64,000 bases of DNA from Ligustrum vulgare (GCA_963555705.1 OY743172.1:27093446-27157445), one strand, 5' to 3'; numbered from the stretch's first letter, positions 44,937 to 56,844 are shown. Notes: generated by a model from the letters alone, not told the origin. A program made the numbers and translations.

Positions 44937-46969
44937 TTAAACTTTAATTGCATATTTTCTCATTGGGAAGTACATCTCTTTCTTTTTCTCCCTTTCAGTC
45001 TTCAGAGATGCCTACAGGTAAAAAAAAAAAAAAAAAAAAAGTCAAAATTAACACCAATATGTTGGGTGGGGGGTGGGGGGGGGGGGGATTCAAGCACAAC
45101 ATTTGCAAGATAAAAGAAAGTACGCCATATAGCCTGACACACGTGCAAAAGAGAAATAAGAGGACATAAAAATTGCTGATGTCATTAAGGTATTAGGTAA
45201 ATCATCAACTAATAACAGGCATAAATTTTCAAAGGCATAGCACTCGCGGTCGAAAATTTAATTAAAACAAGGCAACACAAAACAGGAAAATATATTCATG
45301 TACATCATGACAAATATTATCACAAGAATACTACAGCCTTGATGCTCAAAAAGGCCCTTTCATACCACTGAAACGAAAACAATGTCAATCAAGGTAAGGA
45401 ACATTTTATACTCATTTGGAAACAATGTTTGCCAAATTCATCTAGAATAACATCCTCCAGTCCAACCACATGAAAGCAGAGATTTGTTAACATTCTTACA
45501 ATAATGTCTTTTAAATGCAGTACCTACTATTCATTAGTCCAAATTAAAAGAACGGAAGCTTATACAATAATGGGGCTAGTCAAAGGAATGTCAAATCCTG
45601 ATACATATTGACTGGTCCCATCTTTGCACCACCATTTCTTCCCAAACACAAAGAAAAATTAAAATCAGGACCAAACTGGTATAGAAAAATCAAATTTGGT
45701 CTCGTAGTTAAAGAAAACAGGGTTCTCATGAATGGCTGCATAACATTTTTTAATCAAACCATTAACCACATTATGTGAGTGTTTTATTAATACTTAACAG
45801 TAAAGAAAAGACGGTTATATATGGGAGGGGGCATAGACCAAACCTCGAGCATCAGAAAAATATCCAAAGATGGGGAGAACAATGAAACATAAGAAACAAA
45901 TCAATAATTAAACTCATGAGGCACATCCCTAATCTAGCCGTCATAGATCTTGTGCAAAGTCTCTTGATCATATTAGTAGGTGTACTATGGAACACTTGCG
46001 TTAGGCATTAGTTGAATTATATTTTGGAAGCACAACACAAGTCTATAAAACATTTTTTAAACCAGGATTGGGACTGAATTTTACTGCCAAAACAAGGGTT
46101 TGACAATTCTAAAATAAATAAAATTATTGGTTTATTAACAAATGTTAATCTTCAAAAATACACAAAAAGAAACCACAAATTAATAAGGTCCCATATAAGA
46201 TTATTAAAGGGCACATTCTTGTATTCTAGTTAATTAGTCCACAATGCAGTACAGTATAGACAATTTACAATAATAATAGTAGTTCGTTAAGTAATCACTG
46301 ATAGATTATAGTCCATAATAAAGTTATTTAAGATAAAGACTCGTATACTGCAACAAATGAGGGGACAGATCAATTGCAACTAGTAGACTCAATGCAAACG
46401 AAGACGAGCAGCAGACTGAAAACTACGATTTGACTAAAATTTACAAGGAAAAAAAATTGTTACTTTTGGGATGTTCAATGGTTTATATCAGCTTGACATA
46501 TGGTTTATACAATGCGGAATACAGGAAAAAAAAAACAAAAAACAAAATAAATAAATAAATTGCTATGTGAATAGATATACCTGGTGTTTGGAAAGGCGCC
46601 TGCGAATAGCACGAGTCTTCTTGGGGCGGAGATCAAGAGGCAAATACTTCTTGTTCTTGTACGCTTCCCTGAGTGCTGCCTTCTGCTTCTGAGAAATGAC
46701 GGTCAGCACCTGGGCTATAGAGAGTCTGACCACCTTAATCTTTGACAGCTTGTTAGCGGCACCTGCAGTGGCCTTTGCGACCCTAAGCAACGCCAGCTCC
46801 GCCTTCAGATCCTTCAACTGCGCCAAAAGCTCCGCCTTGTTTTTCTGTCTCAACTCATGCACCTTGATCCGAGCTATAAATCAGCACAACGTTAATTAAT
46901 ATGAAATTAGTAGCCAAATTTACATAAAATGAAAACTTAAGATTATTATTTTGTTTCCTTCGTACCCAT
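44937..46969 (-). CDS. RPL35: 60S ribosomal protein L35 (uL29)
   Basis: Cytosolic large-subunit protein near the polypeptide exit tunnel. Three coding exons on minus: 46,969-46,966 (only ATGG), 46,873-46,581 and 45,011-44,937. They total 372 bases, giving 123 residues, the usual plant L35 length. Introns are GT-AG: 92 bp and 1,569 bp. Exon 2 gives [39 protein letters not shown] and [16 protein letters not shown]. Exon 3 resumes after the splice as [16 protein letters not shown] and ends RKYAIKV. Without splicing the frame would run falsely into the intron (VYLFT). The second intron ends at a long T tract (A run on plus, 45,018-45,040) serving as polypyrimidine tract. All conserved residues look intact, so this is likely the functional gene. 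Confidence 0.95.
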
Positions 46970-46989
46970 TTCGCGTTTTCAACCCCGTC

Positions 46990-47200
46990 TTCTCTCTAGG
47001 GTTTGGGGGAGGCCGATGAGATGAAGGGCTAGTAGTACAAAATATAGCGTTATGGAAAACCCTAGATTATGTGCCCATTGAATAGGAGGAATAATTCCCA
47101 GAGAAGAGTTGGGCTTAGCCCAAACGATGAGTGTTGGGGCCAACTTTGGGCTTTCTGTGTCTGGGCCACTATGGGCACCGAGGAAATTAGGCCACCACCG
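46990..47200 (-). promoter_or_regulatory. RPL35 promoter: telo-boxes and site II elements
   Basis: Two telo-boxes (AAACCCTA on minus at 47,004-46,997; AAACCCTAG on plus at 47,057-47,065) lie upstream of the start. Several TGGGCY site II motifs follow: 47,110 TGGGCT, its reverse at 47,116 AGCCCA, 47,147 TGGGCT and 47,162 TGGGCC. This combination is the known hallmark of plant ribosomal-protein and growth-linked promoters bound by TCP factors. No clear TATA box was seen. Confidence 0.75.
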
Positions 47201-47214
47201 TAAATGCATTCATC

Positions 47215-48190
47215 TTGAAATTTGACATCCATAAATATCTAATTTCATATAAGATTAATTAGACTTTATACTAATTCCTTCAATCCTTCTTAAATAAATA
47301 CATTATTTAGAAATTATTTAGAAAAATATAGAATTCTATGAGAGATAGTATATTATTTAATTGACCTGATTAATTATGAAACATATTATTTAGGGATGTA
47401 GTTACCATTTATTTAGGAGATTAAATTAGAAGTGTAATTATATTTAAAATCAACTAATTATCATGAAAATTACAATTATTAAATTAGTTTAATAATATGA
47501 TGATAAACTATTTTCTAGATCGGACGTGATATTACAAGTTATGTAATTTAATTAAAACCACATGCAATTTACCATACCAAGAACTGGCGTTACATGAAAT
47601 TTAATCGATAAAATCATATACCTGCTTCTGAATTACATTCATTGTAATATTACATTCAGTGATACTACATAACACTTTAGGAATTCATGAGGCAAAATTA
47701 CATGCACAAGAACCTTTCAATGAGTTTAATTTCATTTTATCTACTATTACAAGCTCTGTAATGTAATTAAAACACCGTCATTTTGTGATGTTAGATACAT
47801 TATAACGATGACATGTATTACAATACATTATTACACGACATGCAATATTAGTAGCAACAATATAATATTACATAAAAATGAAAAGGATTAATCAGTATAC
47901 AAATATAGAAGGTGATAGTCTGCCAAGAAAGGAAACATGTGGCTAAATTTCAGGATATTTGAAATTTCTTAATTTAATTAGCTAAATAATTGGTAACAAT
48001 TTTCCTTAATAAAAGGAATTCTAATTAATCTTGTCAATCAAATATTATATTCTCTCTCTTCAAAATGCGGTATTTTTCTAAAGTCATAACAAAAAAATCC
48101 AGTAATATTACGAATGGTTTGAAAATCGGGTATTTTTCAATTACAGTACATTATATCTAGGTAGTTACGTAATTTTTCCTTTGATATATG
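47215..48190. repeat. ATTACA-rich dispersed repeat, copy 2
   Basis: AT-rich, with repeated ATTACAT/ATGTAAT words. The right end (GCGGTATTTTTCTAAAGTC, TAATATTACGAATGGTTT, TAGGTAGTTACGTAATTTT) is homologous to 14,850-14,970 and recurs at 48,420-48,540. Confidence 0.6.
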
Positions 48191-48766
48191 CCATCCACAT
48201 TTAAAAGATTTGAATAAATATAATCCACACACCCCCCCCCCCCCAACCAATAGTGAACTTTACACAACATTACTACTTACTCACTAATCTTATATGTGTT
48301 TCTAAAAGGTCACTGAACTTCGAAAAATTTTTCCTATCCATCACTCTAATGAAAGACGTTTGGGTCGGTTGACGGAATGTCCCAGCTGGCTAATAGAATT
48401 CCCACGTGTCTCTTTTCAAAATTCGGTATTTTTCTAAAGTCATAACAAAAAAATCCAGTAATATTACGAATGGTTTGAAAATCGGGTATTTTTCAATTAC
48501 AGTACATTACATCTAGGTAGTTACGTAATTTTCCCTTTGATATATGCCATCCACATTTAAAAGATTTAAATATATATAATCCAAATATATATATATATAT
48601 TTGTGAACTTTACACAACATTACTACTTACTCACTAATCTTTCTTGTGTTTCTAAAAGGTCACTGAACTTCGAAATTTTTTTCCCATCCATCACTCCAAT
48701 GAAAGACGTTTGGGTCGGTTGACGGAATGTCCCAGCTGGCTAATAGAATTCCCACGTGTCTTTGAG
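48056..48766. repeat. About 356-bp tandem duplication across a repeat/MULE-end junction
   Basis: The block from CTTCAAAATGCGGTATTTTT through CCCACGTGTCT occurs twice, at 48,056-48,411 and 48,412-48,766. Each copy joins the end of the ATTACA family to the outer part of the MULE TIR. The first has a C13 run where the second has (AT)n. Confidence 0.85.
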
Positions 48767-49366
48767 TTGGACAAACGTTTCATCCACGTGTAAAATAAGT
48801 AAAAACAAACACGCCCTTCCCAAATGTCAAACGTGTTTATCTCTACAAAATTGATTTCAATTGAACAAATTCACACGACTCTTTCCTTATTTCTCCCCAA
48901 ACGAAGCCTCTGAATCCCTAATCTCACACTCGTTTCTCCCAAAAACGAAGGTTGAATCCATAGTGCACTTCTTTCGGCCAAATGTTCTCCCTCGTCACCT
49001 TCATCCAACCAGTGGGCATATATTCTGTTCGTCGAGGCCAGGCTATTCGTTCCAACCAGTGGGCATATCTTCTGTTCGTCAAGACCTTGGATTCTGGGCA
49101 TTCTTTATGTATTTTGTGTTGAGGTGGTTTTGTTGAAGTGTATGGTAGTAAGCAAGTATTTATGTACCAATAGGTTTAGATGGATGTTGGTGCCATTTTG
49201 GTTTTTGATTTCAATTACTTTTAGTGAAATGCATCAGTAGTTATGCACAGCAGATTGTTGGTGGTCTTGGTGCCATTTTGTTGTAGGGAACATGTGAAAG
49301 GTAGGGATGCACCAATAGGTTGATGTGGTTATGCACCAGCAGATTAATATGTAATTTATTCATGTT

Positions 49367-49473
49367 GTGTTAATGAATGAACCATTTTATTTACACGTAG
49401 TCTTGTTTATGTTTCATTTTGTGTTAATGAATGAACCAGTTTATTTACATGTAGTCTTGTTTATGTCAAAGCT
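49367..49473. repeat. 53-bp tandem duplication in the MULE
   Basis: TGTGTTAATGAATGAACCA through TAGTCTTGTTTATG is present twice with period 53 bp and few differences. Confidence 0.8.
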
Positions 49474-50139
49474 TATTTCCACTTGGTCATGACATATTCT
49501 CTGCACCTTATACCTCTAATCAAATACACACACCATCAGTGTTCCCTGATACATAGTTTGTCTTAAGATAACAACTGATTACCATGAAATTTAAAAAAAG
49601 GGATAGACAAAAGATGCATAATAATGCGTCTGCCATTAATAGATATGTGTTCCTTGCTACACACTTTCAGCTTACAAAAATATTGCAGTTTCACCATTAA
49701 CTGCCATTCAAGAAATCTGGTTATCAAAAAAGGACACATGCTTAAAACTTTTCTCATTAACTGCATACATGTATCCACTACAAAAGAAATTACTTTTTGG
49801 GATGCAAAAGACTTCCATAATGATGCCAAACTGATGCCATCCACTGAATCTGCCTCGTGTAAAAAAATTAGTGATTGAAATTGCTGCATATGTTCCCAGG
49901 TGTTGGCATGAACTGGAAGTTTGATGTTGAGGAAGGATCATGACCTGAGTTTCCTCTAAGGTTGTTGGATCTTTGAGGAACAAGCTTGGCCTAATATTTA
50001 AAGAAAAATAAGCCAACAAACGAAAACAAAAAAAATGAACCCAATGTAAGACTCATAACTAAATCCACCGAAATTTACCTTCCTACTTGCATTCTGGCTT
50101 GACACATCAGGGAGTGTGATTGGACTGCCCACATCATGT

Positions 50140-52579
50140 CTCGCCCATTCCTATTAGATAACAAGAGTGAAGTTAGAATTGACATTATTTTACAAATGAA
50201 ATAACTGAAAGAATGCACACTTACCATGTTAGGAGCATCCTTCCTTGAATGATATCGCTTATTGTGTCCAGTTAATCTACAAACACTGCAGGTCATTTGA
50301 ACTGAACCTGTCTTCTTCATTTTTAAAGTGCCACATTTTTGAGATACAACATCTTCTTCGGCTTGTCTTCTCCTCTTACTTTGCTTTCTACCTCTCTTCG
50401 TTAACGTCCAGTTTGGAGGCTTGATATTTGGTGCATCTATCATAGGCCATAATTTCTTCCCATTAATAGGATTGACAAGATTGTCATAGCAAAGCAAATA
50501 AGTATCCACCTTGTAACAGTCATGTACAAAGTCACTTGGATTTTTCATTCTATCTCTAATAGCATCACATGCATGTGAACATGGAATGCCAATCAACTGC
50601 AACTTTCTACAACCACACATCCTGTTTGATGTGTCAACTACAAACTCTCCAGATGGACAAGGTACATAAAATTGATCCCATCCATTCCAATCCACCTCGC
50701 ACTCATCAGCCATGGATAAACTCTTGGTCAATTTTTTATTTATTTTTGAATCTTAGGGCACAAGATGCCGTTCACTTTTCGAATCTTGTCACGCCTTGTT
50801 TGAATCCTTTTCATGCAGTTAATGTGGATATCTATTAACATGGTCAAGATACATTTATTTCGCTCTTCTAAAATCATCTTGTCGAAGCACTCACAAAGGT
50901 TGTTCAATACCATGTCACTTTTAGGTTTCGTAGAGAAATGAGACTTACTCCATTGAGATGGTGATCGTTTAAGTAATCACTTGTATGCATTTTCAGACTC
51001 CTTCTTAATCTCTTCCATCCAGAAATTATAATCAGTCACCATAGTAGACAGTGAAGCCCTCCACAAGTAATCTTTTAGCATTTTCCCTTTAAATCTTGCA
51101 TTAAAGAAGTTGTTGTACATATGCCTAACATAGAAATGATGTTCAACTTCCGGAAAGTAATCAGATATCACGTTTTGAAGCCCCTTCTGCCTATCAGTCA
51201 TAAAAGTTCAATCACGACCACTGTGGATGCCTAAATCTTCTCCCACATGCCTAAGAAACCAAGCCCAACTTGATGTGTTCTCTTTCTCCACAGTGGCATA
51301 TGCAACAGGGTATATACAGTCATTTGCATCGATGCCTACGGCTGATAGCAATTGTCCCCCGAAGTTGCCTTTTAAGAAGCAATCGTCAAATCCTAACAAT
51401 TTCCCACAACCCCCTCTTACATGCATCAAAGCAAACATAAATCTCATTGAACTTATCATCTCTCGATGCAACTATAACTGTCGATTCCGTGTTAGTTCTC
51501 AACACTTCCGTAGCGTAAGATCTAAGCAACCTAAATAGATGCTCATCAGATTCTTCGATTAACAACCTAGCATACCTCATAGTTCTCCATGCAGTTACCC
51601 AGTTAATATTGAGTTTCAAATCATCTTTTATTGTCTTCCTAAATTTTTTTGTTTTCCATTCGGGATCAACCTTAAATCTCTCTAGATACAGTTCAACAAC
51701 ATACTTGTAAGTGCAATGCCTGTTTGTTATGTCTACTACATGTATGGCTGGAAGAGTATGACTTGATTTACACACAAACCACTGTTTTCTTTCCACGAAG
51801 CCCATATCCTCCAATTACAACCCACTTTACATACTTCTTGAGTCCTTTCTTTATCATTAACCTTGAATTTCAAATTACACCGATTATTCACACCGCAATT
51901 CCTTATTACAGTTTTGAACTCTTGCATATTCGTAAACCACTTCCCAACTTCAAACGTCGGATTTCTCATTTCAGTTTCAGGATCAAATTCAGGAAATATA
52001 TGTTTTTTCTCTTCACCAGAAGAGTAATCTGTGTCCAGTTCTTCGAAAGATGGATTATATGGTTCCTCATCCTTTACATCAAATCCAGACTCATTCACTG
52101 AACCACCAACAGCAACACCAAATCCAAGGTTAATGTCTAGTTTCGGTGCACTCTTATCGACAACAAAATTATCATAATCAATCTCATTTTTAGAATCATT
52201 GACCTGATAATATTCAAACTCCAGTTCTTCATCGTCATTACCGTATTCTGAAAATATAAATGTAATGTTCAAGTATGTTGAAACCATTGCAAAATAATAA
52301 TGAAAATGGAAACTGAGAACAAACATATAATACTTCCAAGAAGAAAATAATTACAAATCTGCCATTGCAATACAAAAACAAAAATGCAGGTTCTTGAAAA
52401 AGGATTTTGGCATTACCGTCATGTGGTCCCTTCTCTTCCAAACGTCTATTGTTAGTTGCAGCATCTTCCATTTCCTTGGTAAGTGGGTTTGTTGCCGGGG
52501 GGGGGGGGTGGATTTTGGGAAGAGGAACTTTGGCTTCATTTGGGGGGAAATAATGAAAGAGTCGCGTGAATTTGCTCAA
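50140..52579 (-). pseudogene. MULE (MuDR-type) transposase, decayed
   Basis: Starts at 52,579 inside the TIR, probably with an intron before 52,250. In order on minus: an acidic N-terminal part (EEPYNPSFEELDTDYSSGEE), a MuDR DNA-binding region (FTNMQEFKTVIRNCGVNNRC), the DDE core (LLGFDDCFLKGNFGGQLLSA with the Asp pair, then MTDRQKGL), PQWSKSHFST-like text, and a SWIM zinc finger CGCRKLQLIGIPCSHACDAI. A C-terminal zinc knuckle, CSVCRLTGHNKRYH, has His where the last Cys is usual. Breaks: frameshifts near 51,810, 51,420 and 50,740, plus TGA stops before TFMTDRQ (51,21x) and after ENAYK (50,977), both where the family has Trp. The element is therefore non-autonomous now. Confidence 0.87.
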
Positions 52580-52924
52580 TTGAAATTAATTTTGTAGAGA
52601 TAAATGTGTTTGACATTTGGGAAGGGCGTGTTTGTTTTTATTTATTATATACGTGGGTGAACCGTTTGTCCAACTCACAGACACGCGGGAATTTTGTTAG
52701 TCAGCTGGGACATTCCATCAACCGACCCAGACGTCTTCCATTGGAGTGATGGATGGGAAAAACTTTTCAAAGTTCAATAACCTTTTAGAAACACATGAAA
52801 GATTAGTGAGTAAGTAGTAACATTATGTAAAGTTGAATGACTATTGGTATAATTAACTCCAAATTGGAACGATAAAGTTCAGTGACCAGTCATTAATAAA
52901 TTCAAAAAGAAACAAAGAAAAAGT

Positions 52925-53125
52925 TTGGCGTCTGTAACGTCATATTTCTGTAACGTCACATTTCTCCTTTTCCAGATTTCCCGTTTCCTTTCCAGTCTCC
53001 CGGACTCCATTCTTGACGTGCTTTTGCTCAAGTGAAGTATATAACAACACACGTAAAGTTCGTTTATTTTCAGGCCTTAATACGTTCTCTCAAGTTCCTC
53101 GATCCTCTCCGATCGCACTGACATG
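52925..53125 (+). promoter_or_regulatory. Promoter-like region of an unresolved gene
   Basis: Two TAACGTCA bZIP-type motifs (near 52,937 and 52,953), TGACGTG (about 53,012), a TATATAA box at about 53,037, and a CT-rich leader ending ACTGACATGG before GTAAAAATC, which looks like a splice donor. I could not find a convincing downstream coding exon. Confidence 0.3.
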
Positions 53126-55978
53126 GTAAAAATCTTTTCTCTTCCTTTTCGCCCGCAATTATACCCGTGTTAGTTCTTTCAAAGATATATATTCCCCCCC
53201 CCCCCCAATTTGCGACCTTAGTAGTTGGTGTAGTAGAAAGGAGAAATGCTAGGGTCTTCTGCGCGTTGGTTTTCTCAGGGTCTCTCTCTCTCTCTTTTTT
53301 TTTTAGTTTGTGCAGTGTAAAGAAGAAATACATCACTTTCTACCATTTGTTTCCTCTTTTATGGAATCCATTTTTTTTTTTTTCATGTGGGGTGTTTTCT
53401 AAAGTGTGTTGAATTACAATTACTTTGAGATGATAAGAACATTAGTATTTTTTATTTATTATTATTATTTTTTTGAAGTTTGACTTTGTAAAGACAAATG
53501 GTCTGATAAATATTAATTTGAATTGGAATAAATATAGAACATTTCCACAGTTGGGATAAACCGTTTCCAGGATAGTTTGAATGACACTAGTAATTTAAAT
53601 TACTGCATTTTGTTATCAACCATATTTTGAAGTTTGGATGCAGTATATTTAAGAATTATTTAAAGATTTTTTTTTTTTTTTTTTGTGGTGGGGGGGGGGG
53701 GGGGGGGGGGGTTTGCAAGTGAACCCATGAAATGTATGTATCATTTCTGGAATTTTGCACGTGTCTGGTCTGGCTCTAGGGTAGGCTGATGTAGATTGTA
53801 GCATACGACAAGTTTGTGGAATCGATGTGGCTAAATCTTTCAATAGAACCTGGGTGTGTTAGATTGAAATGCAAAGAAATATAAGTTTTGCAGGGGAAGA
53901 AGATGCGTAATACAACTTTTCCTTTCTAGCTTTTTTCAAAATTTAGTTTCTCCAATAATGTATTAAATCACCGTGTTCTGTTATATTATTTAAGCGACAG
54001 GACAACTTTTATTACCACACGTAGCAATTGCATATAAATTAAGACATCACTTGTGTTGAACTCTTTTTCATGTTTCACTTGAGTTTGTTTTTGAAGGTTT
54101 CCAATAAGTGATGGAGGCTAGTTATTAATTTCTCTATGAGCACTGATTATGTCTGATAAGGCCATATGTTGGATTCAGATCAGAATTATAAAAGTCTTAC
54201 CTAGCAGGATGCATTTTGTCGGTATGTGGCAACATTTGCCCTTAGATAACGGTGGGCAATCATCTCCATTGGCTCATTTCCGCAACTTCATGTCACATAT
54301 AAGAACCGAAACTTTTATAGGTGAAACTTGCAAACAAGAGAGCATCATTGATAAATTCTTTTTCTGTGGTCAAGGTTGAGTTTGCTGGTAATCATTAACC
54401 CAATAATTAGTTGGAGCAGTACAAAAAGTAAAGCTTTATGCAGAAGTCTACATGTTACTCTAATTTTGTCGTCTCCAGTTTGATAATTGGGTTCTGTTAC
54501 AGACATCAAATCTTTGGACCTGGGGATTTGATCAAAAGGGTTTTGACTTTAGACATGGTTACATGTTATCCATAAAATTAATCTTTACACATGTCCTAGA
54601 AACGTTCTTCATAATTCGACTATATAAAGAACAAAATTAGTACAAAATCCATACGAGATTTCTAACTGAAAGGTGAAAAATGATTCTAGAAATGTCAACT
54701 CTTATCACTTTGGTAGTAAAGGTGGTAGTGGTGTAGTATTTGACAACTTGTGACTTTTATCTGAGTTGGAGAGTATAATCGCATTCCTCATGGATCGACA
54801 CAAGTCCTTCAGGGTTCTAGTATTAGGGAACTATGAGCTGGAGTGACACTAGCATTTTGCACCAGAATCATGAACATGATCACTCTTCTGCTGCTAGTAA
54901 CCACAATCTTCCCTATGGGTTGAAATATGACATACTGTTATTTGGATATGTAGTATTGCTACTGACTTGAGAACCAGATTATCTTAAAATCGATTTTTAT
55001 AGAATTCAATCGGCAGGATAAGTAGTTCTGAAGCAAATTGGTTTGAAAGCCGGCCTCAGAGGGGGTAGAAGATCAGAAAAGAAGTGTTTGGTATGAATTG
55101 TTTTATTGCCAGTGAACATTGTATGTACGATAAACTGCACCCCAGTAAATTGATCAATTTCTGGTGGTGATTTTTCATGCCATTCGTTAGTTTGTGGTCT
55201 AACAGTATTATCAAGTAAATCAGTTAGTCTTTGTTCCCATGCAGGCTTGCTATTGAATATCATCTTTCAGACTGTCAAGTAGATCACATTGTTATGGAAT
55301 TTCATGCAGTATTGCCAAATATGAGGCTAGCTTAGTAAGCAAAATGTTACCTCATGTATAATCCTTGCTTTCAAAATCAAGTATGGACTAGGGGTTGAAT
55401 TGGAGCTAAATATGCTTAAAACAGTATCATTTGGAACCAGTACTTTTTGCTTTACATTGAGAAATGGTTGGCATTTGTTTCTCTCTCCATCTGCCACCTC
55501 ACTAGACTTTTCCATCCTGAACAGCATTGGTAGAGATTTTCTGCTCTTATATTTTTGTTCTATAAGCTTATATCTTGTTGACAATAGAAAATATGCTAAT
55601 CAGAAGAACTATTGTAATTTACAAGGTAAACCCTTTAAGCCTTACTTTAGTGAGCTCTAATATGCAAATAGAAACTCTGCAGAACTTCTAAGACCCTGAT
55701 ATGTCGTACAGAAAACAGATTAGATATAATGGTTTTCCAGCAATTTTTGATCTCTTCATTGATTCTTCATAGCTATGCTTAGATTAAATAAATGAAGCGT
55801 TTTTAAGAGTTGGCAGTGCTGTAGATAGTAAATCATTTTCTGGAACCCATATTTGATGTGAGCAAATTAAATCTTAAAAATAATACTAATACCCTGAACA
55901 AAGTTTCAACTAATGCCAATATGTTTAACCTCCAACTTTGAAGTAATATTATGTTCTACAGAGAGTAAATGCATTACT
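53126..55978. other. Spacer with long C and G runs, no gene resolved
   Basis: Contains C13 at 53,194-53,206 and T-rich sequence followed by G22 at 53,690-53,711. Short open frames have no recognisable domain. It may hold introns of the promoter-like locus at 52.9 kb or the 3' UTR of the CLE gene. Confidence 0.35.
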
Positions 55979-56714
55979 TTAGGGTCTTGATGGTGGACGA
56001 TGATTTCCAATTGGATTTGGTCCCGATGGTGTTTTACGAAATTTCTCCTCTTTTCCACCCTTGATGCCATTTTCCTGTTGGAAAAACACGAGTCATGAAT
56101 CACCATTTTATCGCCTTAGGGGCAAAAAAAATAAAATGCTGGATCTTAAATGAAGGGCAGAACTTGCTTATATTCTTACCAAAGTTTTCACAATGTGTCC
56201 AGTTGCTGTCCTTGTACTGTACTCTGCAGGTTTGATCTTTAAATCAACTGTTTTGAAGATTTAGAATAGGTTTCGTTACAAGCTTGAATTTTTTAGAACC
56301 AAATGATTTTTTGTTGAACTTTCTCATCTAAAAGCTTGAGCCGTTAGACATGCTCTGATCGTGCACAATTTTTATAGATGGACAGGAAGAGACTTGAAGC
56401 TATAAAAATTTTCTGTTTTGATAGCATGTTAAATTATCTCATTTTAAAGCTTAATTAATCTATTTGGAGGATATTCTGTGTAGACATCCTTTTCAAGTTT
56501 AAATGCTAGAGCTCAACATTTAAACGTAAGCATGTCTGCAGGAATGTACAACCACAGCAAGCATATTTTAGCATAGAATCTCAAAGTATGAGAAATATAA
56601 TAGCTTGCCTGATTCCGTTGCTTGAACGGAAAAACGAATATCCTGTTGCTGTTGAAATGCTGCCGAGATAAGCCATATGAGGAGAAGATAGAGCAGAATC
56701 CGTGTTCTTATCAT
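55979..56714 (-). CDS. CLE-family secreted signalling peptide precursor
   Basis: Three exons on minus: 56,714-56,609, 56,223-56,180 and 56,074-55,979. They join in frame to 81 codons. Residues 1 to about 20 form a signal peptide with a hydrophobic core ILLYLLLIWLISAAF. A short variable region follows, then a basic linker GGKEEKF and the CLE dodecapeptide RKTPSGPNPIGN (residues 63-74), with a seven-residue tail HRPPSRP. The motif has the conserved Pro4, Gly6, Pro7 and Pro9 and ends in Asn as in TDIF-type peptides. The family's mature peptides are secreted, often hydroxylated at Pro, and bind LRR receptor kinases such as CLV1 or PXY. Intron 1 (56,608-56,224) is GC-AG (AG|GCAAGC); intron 2 (56,179-56,075) is GT-AG. 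Most CLE genes lack introns, while CLV3/CLE40-type genes have two. The Pro-rich tail recalls CLE46, but the exact orthologue is not established. Confidence 0.85.
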
Positions 56715-56844
56715 CTTAAACTCGAGCCTGGGAAAGGAGAGCTGTAAGCAGAAGACTGAAATTGAAAAAATATGGACACTTTTGATATGTACTCTGCGTT
56801 TGCTAATGATAACCAACCTTGCAAAATGTGCTCGGGGATCCTAT

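Larger units (their letters stand above)
48601..52890 (-). mobile_element. Mutator-like element with about 310-bp TIRs
   Basis: The left arm (48,601-48,907) and the reversed right arm (52,532-52,841) match closely, for example CTACTTACTCACTAATCTTT, GGTCGGTTGAYGGAATGTCC and TTCCCAAATGTCAAAC. The right end probably extends to about 52,890 (GGAACGATAAAGTTCAGTG). The outer left end is blurred by the tandem duplication, so the 9-bp TSD could not be set. The interior holds one transposase gene on minus. Both TIRs reach into coding-like text: M-N/S-KFTRLF-YF-PNEA opens at 48,861 on plus and 52,579 on minus, so the transposase start lies within the TIR. Confidence 0.82.

Noticed and set aside
48861..49136. 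91-codon plus-strand frame starting MNKFTRLF
   Set aside because: It is the TIR-encoded mirror of the transposase N-terminus followed by unrelated sequence.
53098..53110. Coding gene starting at ATG before GTAAAAATC
   Set aside because: No downstream exon could be joined convincingly; kept only as a promoter-like region.
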